Part shown: positions 7,069 through 12,232 of the stretch, piece after piece
Numbering within the stretch: position 1 is the stretch's first letter
Layout: each line of letters starts with the position of its first letter
Source: JAFDZV01 sp966128725
GTDB lineage: Bacteria; Bacteroidota; Ignavibacteria; OLB7
Length of the DNA: 12,232 nucleotides
Direction: 5' to 3'
Assembly: GCA_966128725.1 (NCBI GenBank)
Contig: CBHYLN010000156.1
Location: forward strand, 1 to 12,232
Program-made: the position numbers and the translations under genes
The notes under the pieces: model-generated
Told to the model about the DNA's origin: nothing
The model's input: only the letters and a program-made list of their open reading frames with translations
Databases searched by the model: none

Positions 7069-7076
7069 CAAAGTTG
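7069..7076 (-). promoter_or_regulatory. possible -7 element of the STAS gene
   Basis: On the - strand this reads CAACTTTG, one base off TAnnTTTG, 32 bp before the STAS ATG. No -33 element was recognised. Weak. Confidence 0.25.
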
Positions 7077-7116
7077 CGCAAGCCGCGGGGATTGTGAAAG
7101 CGGGGGGAGGCGAAGG

Positions 7117-7375
7117 AGTGGCCCTTTGTTGAGGCGGCCCCTTGTTGAGGCGGCCCCTTGTTGGGGCGGCCCCTTGTTGGGGCGGCCCTTCGTGGCCGCC
7201 CAGCCGTTGCGTTGTACGTTGGGGCGGCCCCTTGTTGGGGCGGCCCTTTGTGGCCGCCCAGCCGTCGCGCTGTTCGTTGCGGCGGCCCTTTGTTGTGGCG
7301 GCCCCTTGTTGGGGCGGCCCTTTGCGGCCGCCCAGCCGTTGAGCTGTTCGTTGTCGTGGTCCCTTCGCGGCCGCC
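7117..7375. repeat. GC-rich 16-bp tandem repeat with periodic hairpins
   Basis: A 16-bp unit close to GGCGGCCCCTTGTTGG repeats head to tail at 7117, 7133, 7149 and 7165, again at 7223, and at 7281 and 7297. Each run ends in a 20-bp hairpin of the form GGCGGCC-6-GGCCGCC (7181-7200, 7239-7258, 7313-7332, and a degenerate one at 7356-7375). Each of the first three hairpins is followed by a conserved 22-bp spacer (CAGCCGT...GTTCGTTG or variants). The structure is therefore two-level: short units inside larger units of 58-74 bp. The hairpin loops (TTCG- or TTTG-like) vary while the stems stay paired. Confidence 0.85.
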
Positions 7376-7382
7376 CAGTATC

Positions 7383-7429
7383 CCCGGGGCGTTGCCCCGG
7401 GCTATGGTCCGATGCCCCCGTTGGGGCAT
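7383..7429. repeat. pair of perfect hairpins
   Basis: First hairpin: CCCGGGGC-GTT-GCCCCGGG at 7383-7401, an 8-bp stem with a 3-base loop. Second hairpin: ATGCCCC-CGTT-GGGGCAT at 7412-7429, a 7-bp stem with a 4-base loop. The pair resembles widely dispersed bacterial intergenic repeats (REP-like), but that resemblance is from memory, not a search. Confidence 0.7.
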
Positions 7430-7445
7430 ACGATAACGCAACGCC

Positions 7446-7463
7446 TGTATATCCGGATATACA
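7446..7463. repeat. 18-bp perfect palindrome, copy 1
   Basis: TGTATATCCGGATATACA is identical on both strands. It is preceded by ATAACGCAACGCC, which also precedes the second copy, so the repeat unit is larger than the palindrome (about 7432-7463). It could be an operator or part of a dispersed repeat. Confidence 0.7.
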
Positions 7464-7586
7464 ACCGGGCGGATGGTGGTCTGGCGGTATCAAACCATTG
7501 AAACTCCTCCAACCCCTTTTTAAGAAGAGAGGGAGAAGAAGGGTACATCGAGAAGGGACGCAGGATGCGGAATTCCTTCGCGCGCC

Positions 7587-7618
7587 TCTGCGCCCTTTGC
7601 GGTGAACTCCTGAACCGC
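7587..7618. repeat. dispersed repeat fragment, copy 1
   Basis: About 31 bp sharing TTGCGGTGAA, TCCT and AACCG with bases 7895-7925 in the same order and spacing. Sequences of the type 'TGCG(C/T)CC.TTGCGGTGAA' are common intergenic repeat pieces in many bacteria. Confidence 0.5.
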
Positions 7619-7634
7619 GCATAACGCAACCGCG

Positions 7635-7656
7635 CCTGTATACCCGGATATACAGG
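7635..7656. repeat. 22-bp near-perfect palindrome, copy 2
   Basis: Second copy of the TGTATA palindrome, here CCTGTATA-CCCGGA-TATACAGG, with one mismatched pair. It lies in the same orientation as the copy at 7446 and is preceded by the same ATAACGCAAC stretch. Confidence 0.65.
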
Positions 7657-7689
7657 GTGTGATGCCCGTGCGGTGTTGTTTGCGGCGGT

Positions 7690-7855
7690 GCATGGTTACC
7701 TCCACGAGTTGGGCATGCGGGGTGATATGTGGCTATGATAATGCCGCTTTTGCTGTCACATGGTTAACTCGACGAGTTGCGCATGCGAGGTGCTATGTGG
7801 CTCTGGCATTGCCGCTTCCGCTATCGCATGGTTACCTCGACGAGTATGTCATGCG
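7690..7855. repeat. palindromic repeat array 2 (exact 68-bp period)
   Basis: Three 30-bp repeats at 7690-7719, 7758-7787 and 7826-7855, exactly 68 bp apart, separated by two 38-bp segments. Each repeat is an imperfect palindrome: GCATGGTTAACTC (or TTACCTC), a 2-3 base centre, GAGTTGnGCATGCG; the core AACTCGACGAGTT is perfectly symmetric around one base. The two 38-bp segments are related to each other (shared ATGTGGCT and TGCCGCTT). GTGGC and TGCCGCTT also occur in array 1 at 5535-5572. It is thus a tandem array with a conserved inner part, not unique spacers. Confidence 0.8.
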
Positions 7856-7894
7856 AAGCGATGCGCGGCATCGTTGGCATCCATCTGACCAACC

Positions 7895-7925
7895 TTTGCG
7901 TCCCTTGCGGTGAATTCCTCAACCG
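7895..7925. repeat. dispersed repeat fragment, copy 2
   Basis: Second copy of the 7587-7618 fragment, same orientation, directly downstream of the degenerate end of palindromic array 2. Confidence 0.5.
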
Positions 7926-7943
7926 GAATCATCGGCGGCGCCA

Positions 7944-7960
7944 CAACCCCGTCTGGGTTG
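7944..7960. repeat. small hairpin
   Basis: CAACCC-CGTCT-GGGTTG, a perfect 6-bp stem. It is followed directly by GTTGG-CCCA-CCAAC, which could form an alternative, mutually exclusive hairpin. No gene lies close enough to assign a role. Confidence 0.4.
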
Positions 7961-8169
7961 GCCCACCAACAATCCACAACGCGGATCGCCCACATATCAC
8001 GCCTCGATTTTTTTTTTCGCGGAGCCTGAAAAATCCCTTGCAATCAAAGGGTCCCTGTTGTTATTTCGTATCCGGCTGTACGAAAGTAGGATCTCTCTTG
8101 CACGCTTTCATCACGCCAAACGCTACCAACAATCCCGAATATTCATCAAGGCCGCACACTCGATGCCAT

Positions 8170-8216
8170 CGCCATGTGATGGCGCGAATAATTCACAAAT
8201 AGGGCGCTGATGCGCC
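8170..8216. repeat. two small hairpins upstream of the large gene
   Basis: CGCCAT-GTG-ATGGCG at 8170-8184 and GGCGC-TGAT-GCGCC at 8203-8216, both perfect. They lie about 240-290 bp before the large gene. Possible terminator or leader structures, or chance in GC-rich DNA. Confidence 0.3.
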
Positions 8217-8457
8217 TGAAATCCGACACCCCAGGTTCCTCTTCATGTCGTGACGTGCCCACCAGGCCCGGCGGCATGTGGTTGCACGCACACGCATAAC
8301 ATCCAATGCCAGCGCCTTTGCGCGAATTTACCGTGGTCACATCGGCCGTGGTTAAATATCGCTATGTATTCCAGTGTCCATCCCGGACAAATCCGCCGGG
8401 ATGTGCCGCGGATACCGTATTCACTGCCCGTTCGTTTTTACTCATCACACAATCATC

Positions 8458-11400
8458 ATGAGCACATTCAACCTCGGCCTTCCGCTCGACATTCCCTGGA
8501 AGCGGATCTGCTTCACGCAGGACATGACCCATGCGCGCATCTGTACCGACGATCCGCCCCCCGCGTGGCGACCGTCCATCGTTATCTATGGCTATCAGCC
8601 GGAGGAGGAGTACCAGACCCTTAAAAACGATGGCTACACTATCTCCTACCTGAAGGTGACCGTCACCGTAACCCCGGATACTCCCGTGGTGAACGTCAAG
8701 GGGGCAATCGGCGCCACCGTGCTGCGTGGCAATGCAATCCAATCATTGCAGCGCACCTCGCCGTGTTACGGGGCCCTGCTGCACCTTTCGGTTGGCCCAA
8801 AGTCCGGCGGCTCGGCAAGCCAGATCTATATCGCCGATGCCGAACCCAAGAAGCGTGAACTGTACGAAGCCGTCACCGATACCGGCCAGTTCGCCTCCGG
8901 TTCGCTGAACCGGCTGGCCGTGGGCAAAAGCGGCATGACTTCCGACACCACCGAAAGCTTCTCCAGCACCAGCGCCGGCGTCAGCGTGAGCGTGCCGATT
9001 GTCAAGGATCTGCTCACCGCAGGCGTTTCCGGGCAGGCGGGCGACCGCGCCGGCCACGTGCAGCAGCAGACCGACACCACCGCCACCGATCGCAGCACCG
9101 AGCGGCGCGAAATGCAGTCGCACACCACCGCGCTTTCGCAGATGTACAACCTGTTCCAGGCCTTCCACGTGGGCACCAACCGCGCCGTGTTCTTCATGGA
9201 GCCGCGCCCGCACGTGCTGAGCAACCAGGCCACCTTCATCAACGGCCCGCGCGCGCTGGAGGGCATGCAGGATATGTTCCTGGTGATCGTGCGCCCGAAC
9301 GACATGGCCGACTTCTGCGTGAACGCGCGTCTGGAAACCGCGCACCTGAACACGAGCGAGGTGGTGGTGAACGATCTGGACTCCGCACTGTTCGAGGTGG
9401 ATTTCACCGCGCCCGCGCCGGAGGGCACCCCGGCCGACCGCCACGAATACGGCGAGGTTACCCGATTCTACACCCCGCCTGCCGGCTGGATTGTGGACGT
9501 TGAGAAAACCCGCGACCAGGCCCTGAACATCATCGAGGATGAACCCGGCTGGGCGCCCATGGCCTCCGACGTAAAAATCGAATCGGTGATGCCGCACCAG
9601 GTGGCCGTGTACGCCAAGGTGGCCTGGCATACGTTCATCCGCCAGGAGGACGGCAACACCGGCCAGACCCCGGGCCACATCCGTTGCAATCTTGTGGTAC
9701 ACCTGAAGCCCGCCAAGGCGCTGGTGAAGGAGACCGTGGACCAGATGTACGTGAACGTGCGCAAGCTGTGCTGCTGCCCGGGCGAGGCCGGCACCGGCGA
9801 TGGCGGCGGCGGCGAGGAGGGCGGCGGTGGTGGCGAGGGCGGCGGCAGCGGCGATCCCGGAGCGCCCACGCCGCCCGTGTTCGACCCCAACAACCCCTGC
9901 ACCTTCATCTGGGACCTGCTCAAGTTCGCCGACCCCAACAGCGGGCCGGAATGGCTGAAGAAGATCAAGTGGCCGACATCCGCGTTGCAGCCGCATCTGA
10001 AGCAGGAGGTTGCCAACGGCGTGCCCACCACGGAAACGCTGCGCGAAAGCGCCGGCATGACCAAGTGGCTGCGCGATCAGTTGCTCGGTCTGCTGAAAAT
10101 GTCCACCGCGCCAACCTGGGTGGATTGCCCGATCCCGTTCTCCAAAAGCGATCCGTTCTTCTCGCGTGCCGCCGATGCCCTTGCCGGCACGGCCGCCGCC
10201 GCCGAACTGGAGCGTTCCATCAAGACCACGGCATTGATTCCGGCCGCCGAACGCGCGGCCCTGGCCGCCGCGCTGGGCGAGGTTTCCATGGGCGCCGTGC
10301 TGCGCGCCAACTCCGCCGAGCTGGCCTCGGCCACCGGGCGGCAGTTGTACCAGATCGTGCAATTGAAGGAACAGCTTGTGTACGCCATCGGTGCGGCCGC
10401 GGGCACAGTGACAACGGTGCCGGCCGCCTTGCCGCACGTTACCGGCGTGCGCATCGCCACCACCGTCCCCAACCCGGAGCAGCCGCGCGTGTTGTTCGAG
10501 ATGACCGACCCTCGCAGCATGCAGCGCGTGCCGGCCAACGAGCAGGCCAACGTTATCGATATCACCTTCAGCGATCGCCCGAACGACGGCCAGGTGACAA
10601 CCAGCTCGATCACCGTGAAGAAAAACGGTGTATCGCAGACCACGGATGTGCGCATGGTGACCGCCGTCACCGCGCGCGTATTCCTTACCACGCCAATGAC
10701 CGCCGGCGATGTGTACGTTGTTACCGTGCGCGGCACCGGTGGCCAGGCCATCACGTTCGGGAGCGTTGATCTGGACGGCGAGCCGCTGGGCCTTCCTTCC
10801 GGCGACGGCATTGCCGGCGGTGACTTCGTGTTCGCCGTGCAGATCGCGCCGCCGCCCGCGGCCGGCACCGTTCACCTTGCCGCGCCGCTGCAGGTGACCG
10901 GTGTCGCGGCCCGATCAACGTGGCCCTCAAGCTCCAGCCCGCGTATCGTTGCACGCATGAGCGACCCCGCCGCGATCCTGGACGCCCCGGTCGACGAACA
11001 GCCGAACCAGTTCCTGATCACCTTCAGCGCGCAGCCCGATGCCGGCACCGTGAGCACGAGCACCGTCTCGGTAACCAAGGACGGCGCTGCCGTGGGGGCA
11101 ACCGTTGTGTTGGGTTCCGACAAAACCGCGACCATCACCATCACCGACGCGATCGTGACCAACGCCCTGTATGTGGTGCGGCTGAACGGCCGTACCACGC
11201 CGGCGATCACGTATCTGGGAACAGCGCTCGACGGCGAACCCTATCGCCTGCCGTCCGGCGACGGGCAGGGGGGCGGCGACTTCACCTTTGTGTTTCGCGC
11301 GGCCGGCGCCGTTGCGCAGCCAACGCCGACCATTCCGGCGCAACGCCTTACCGTGCTGGGGGTGCGGGTGCTGAGCTCGGTGCCAAGCAGCAGCAACCCG

Positions 11401-12219
11401 CGGGTTGTTGGCGAGATGATTCACCCGGGATCGGTGCAGGTTGTAAGCGCCGCCGACAGCCCGGACATCATCGAAGTGGAGTTTTCCGCCGCGCCGGACA
11501 GCGGTACCGTGGATGCCGACTCCTTCATCGTGACCAACGGCGGCGCGGCGCTGCTGGGGACCATCACCCAGCCCAGCGCGCGCGTGGCGCGGTTCAAAAC
11601 CTCGGCGCCGCTGGCCGGCGGCCAGTGTTACACCGTGACCCTGAAGGGCGATGGAAGCAATGCCATCACGCTGGGCGGCGCCGCGCTCGATGGTGAACCG
11701 CTGGCCCTGCCTTCGGGCAACGGTGTCGCGGGTGGTGACTTCGGCGCCGTGATCGCGGTTGCGCCCGCGCCGCCGGCCATCGCAACCCAGCCGCTGATGA
11801 AGGTGCGCGCCGTGAAGCTGCTGAGCACCTACCCTGACCCCGCCAACCCGCGGCTTGTTGCGCGCATGGTGTATGCCAACGACATCCCGCAGGTTCATGT
11901 CGCCGACAAGGTGGACCGCGTGGAAATCGAGTTCACCCGCGCGCCGGACCCCGGCTCGGTTTCCGCCGACGGCTTCATCGTGGGCCACGCCGGCGGCACC
12001 GTTGGCCACACGGTGACCATGCCAACCACCACCACGGCGCGTGTTACGCTCACGGACCTGCTGACGGCCGATACCCTGTACACCATCGCGGTGAAGGGCG
12101 AGGACCCGCACGCCCTCACGTTCGAGGGTCGCAGGCTGGACGGCGAGGCCTTCGCGTTCCCATCCGGTAACGGCATCGAAGGCGGCGACTTCGTCTTCAA
12201 GATGCGGGTGCTGGGGTAG
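8458..12219 (+). CDS. large multidomain protein with four Ig-like C-terminal repeats, function unknown
   Basis: A 1253-residue protein that I cannot name. Residues 1-441 are an unrecognised region with a Ser/Thr-rich alternating segment (162-195), a polar TDTTATDRSTERRE segment, and GTNRAVFFMEPRPH at 239-252. A CCC triplet (438-440) leads into a Gly/Glu-rich linker (442-473). Residues 474-655 look mainly helical (EWLKKIKWPTS, LRDQLLGLLKM, AAERAALAAALGEVSMGAVL). Four tandem domains follow, starting at about 658, 811, 964 and 1113. Each runs from a (V)xGVR..S..P.P.NPR strand through a xITFS/VEFSxxPDxG core to LDGEPxxLPSGDGxxGGDF, which resembles the Big_5/SwmB Ig-like family. No signal peptide, membrane segment or sorting tail is visible, although Ig-like repeats are usually extracellular. 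ATG 8458 is chosen; ATG 8401 and GTG 8374 are in frame but add no signal. There is no Shine-Dalgarno sequence. The gene stands alone after a long repeat-rich gap. Confidence 0.85.
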   Translation: MSTFNLGLPLDIPWKRICFTQDMTHARICTDDPPPAWRPSIVIYGYQPEEEYQTLKNDGYTISYLKVTVTVTPDTPVVNVKGAIGATVLRGNAIQSLQRTSPCYGALLHLSVGPKSGGSASQIYIADAEPKKRELYEAVTDTGQFASGSLNRLAVGKSGMTSDTTESFSSTSAGVSVSVPIVKDLLTAGVSGQAGDRAGHVQQQTDTTATDRSTERREMQSHTTALSQMYNLFQAFHVGTNRAVFFMEPRPHVLSNQATFINGPRALEGMQDMFLVIVRPNDMADFCVNARLETAHLNTSEVVVNDLDSALFEVDFTAPAPEGTPADRHEYGEVTRFYTPPAGWIVDVEKTRDQALNIIEDEPGWAPMASDVKIESVMPHQVAVYAKVAWHTFIRQEDGNTGQTPGHIRCNLVVHLKPAKALVKETVDQMYVNVRKLCCCPGEAGTGDGGGGEEGGGGGEGGGSGDPGAPTPPVFDPNNPCTFIWDLLKFADPNSGPEWLKKIKWPTSALQPHLKQEVANGVPTTETLRESAGMTKWLRDQLLGLLKMSTAPTWVDCPIPFSKSDPFFSRAADALAGTAAAAELERSIKTTALIPAAERAALAAALGEVSMGAVLRANSAELASATGRQLYQIVQLKEQLVYAIGAAAGTVTTVPAALPHVTGVRIATTVPNPEQPRVLFEMTDPRSMQRVPANEQANVIDITFSDRPNDGQVTTSSITVKKNGVSQTTDVRMVTAVTARVFLTTPMTAGDVYVVTVRGTGGQAITFGSVDLDGEPLGLPSGDGIAGGDFVFAVQIAPPPAAGTVHLAAPLQVTGVAARSTWPSSSSPRIVARMSDPAAILDAPVDEQPNQFLITFSAQPDAGTVSTSTVSVTKDGAAVGATVVLGSDKTATITITDAIVTNALYVVRLNGRTTPAITYLGTALDGEPYRLPSGDGQGGGDFTFVFRAAGAVAQPTPTIPAQRLTVLGVRVLSSVPSSSNPRVVGEMIHPGSVQVVSAADSPDIIEVEFSAAPDSGTVDADSFIVTNGGAALLGTITQPSARVARFKTSAPLAGGQCYTVTLKGDGSNAITLGGAALDGEPLALPSGNGVAGGDFGAVIAVAPAPPAIATQPLMKVRAVKLLSTYPDPANPRLVARMVYANDIPQVHVADKVDRVEIEFTRAPDPGSVSADGFIVGHAGGTVGHTVTMPTTTTARVTLTDLLTADTLYTIAVKGEDPHALTFEGRRLDGEAFAFPSGNGIEGGDFVFKMRVLG
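9781..9876 (+). repeat. Gly/Glu-rich linker (codon-level simple sequence)
   Basis: Residues 442-473 of the large protein are almost all Gly, Glu, Asp, Ser and Pro, encoded by GGC/GAG runs. It separates the N-terminal region from the rest and is a plausible flexible hinge. The GGC-rich DNA is prone to length change. Confidence 0.7.
10429..12219 (+). repeat. four tandem Ig-like (Big_5-like) domain repeats
   Basis: Coding repeats beginning at 10429, 10888, 11347 and 11794, that is 459, 459 and 447 bp apart. Each ends in L-D-G-E-...-P-S-G-(D/N)-G-...-G-G-D-F. The copies are clearly diverged in sequence, so the duplication is old and probably kept by selection. The last domain ends at the stop codon with only five residues after its VFKM strand, so no extra C-terminal module follows. 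Confidence 0.85.
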
Positions 12220-12232
12220 GGGGGCAAACCCA

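Larger units (their letters stand above)
7037..8457. other. 1.4-kb gene-free region, mosaic of structured repeats
   Basis: No convincing gene is present on either strand; the open frames here are translations of GC-rich repeats or have no coding character. The left two thirds (7117-7925) consist of several repeat families annotated separately. Bases 7516-7542 are a purine-rich tract, and 8008-8017 is a run of ten T. From about 7926 to 8457 I see only small hairpins (7944-7960, 8170-8184, 8203-8216) and a near-perfect CCCTTG/CAAAGGG hairpin close to 8035-8051. The promoter of the large gene at 8458 should lie in the last few hundred bases, but no clear consensus was found. Confidence 0.7.

Noticed and set aside
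6960..7622. Open frame on the - strand (220 residues) and + strand frames over the same bases
   Set aside because: They are translations of GC-rich 16-bp repeats and hairpins (Gly/Arg/Pro/Gln or Pro/Leu/Arg runs); both strands and several frames are open, as expected for repeat DNA.
7690..7855. CRISPR array (30-bp repeats, 38-bp spacers, 68-bp period)
   Set aside because: The two 38-bp 'spacers' are homologous to each other and share boxes with array 1, the repeats vary, and no cas gene is present.
7777..8202. 141-residue open frame on the + strand
   Set aside because: It begins inside the palindromic array, runs through the ten-T tract and has no coding-like composition or family resemblance.
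8374..8457. Upstream starts (GTG 8374, ATG 8401) for the large protein
   Set aside because: They add a Cys/His-rich stretch without a signal peptide or other recognisable feature. Not excluded, but less likely.
8743..10875. 710-residue open frame on the - strand
   Set aside because: Antisense shadow of the large + strand gene; rich in His/Gly/Arg as typical of the complement of GC-rich coding DNA.
11794..12219. C-terminal type IX secretion sorting domain
   Set aside because: The last segment is the fourth Ig-like repeat, with the same LDGE...PSG.G..GGDF ending as the others. No separate sorting domain follows.

Overview
The window is a GC-rich bacterial chromosome segment (no phage, plasmid, rRNA or tRNA signal seen). 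Several traits point to the Bacteroidota/FCB side of the tree rather than Proteobacteria. Seven of the eight start sites whose upstream sequence is visible lack a Shine-Dalgarno sequence. There is one exact TAnnTTTG-type promoter element (TATCTTTG). The STAS protein has the look of Bacteroidota homologues. A TonB-plug outer-membrane protein and a glutaminyl cyclase lie close together, and two predicted exported proteins would expose Gln after signal-peptide cleavage. A Kapabacteria/Ignavibacteria-like lineage would fit the high GC, but that is a guess.

Layout. Bases 1-3396 hold small cytoplasmic or envelope genes on the + strand: an adrenodoxin-type [2Fe-2S] ferredoxin, an exported two-module protein of unknown function, a small ubiquitin-like (beta-grasp) protein, a thioredoxin-like [2Fe-2S] ferredoxin, and family I inorganic pyrophosphatase (ppa). 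A TonB-plug/beta-barrel protein follows ppa after 10 bp (3407-5434). Next comes a short array of palindromic repeats (5436-5585), then a lipoprotein-like glutaminyl-peptide cyclotransferase (5652-6566). A STAS anti-sigma-factor antagonist is convergent to it on the - strand (6659-7036), with a strong shared hairpin between the two stops.

Bases 7037-8457 carry no convincing gene. This 1.4-kb stretch is a mosaic of at least four structured repeat types: a 16-bp GC-rich tandem repeat with regularly placed hairpins, a hairpin pair, two copies of a TGTATA-type palindrome, and a second copy of the palindromic array with exact 68-bp spacing. The same 68-bp spacing is seen in the array 2.2 kb upstream.

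Bases 8458-12219 encode one 1253-residue protein. It has an unrecognised N-terminal region of about 440 residues, a Gly/Glu-rich linker, a helical middle region and four C-terminal Ig-like repeats resembling Big_5-type domains, with no visible signal peptide. This protein and the 68-bp repeat arrays are the best candidates for something undescribed. The genes do not form one obvious pathway. The clearest functional link is between the glutaminyl cyclase and exported proteins predicted to start with Gln.
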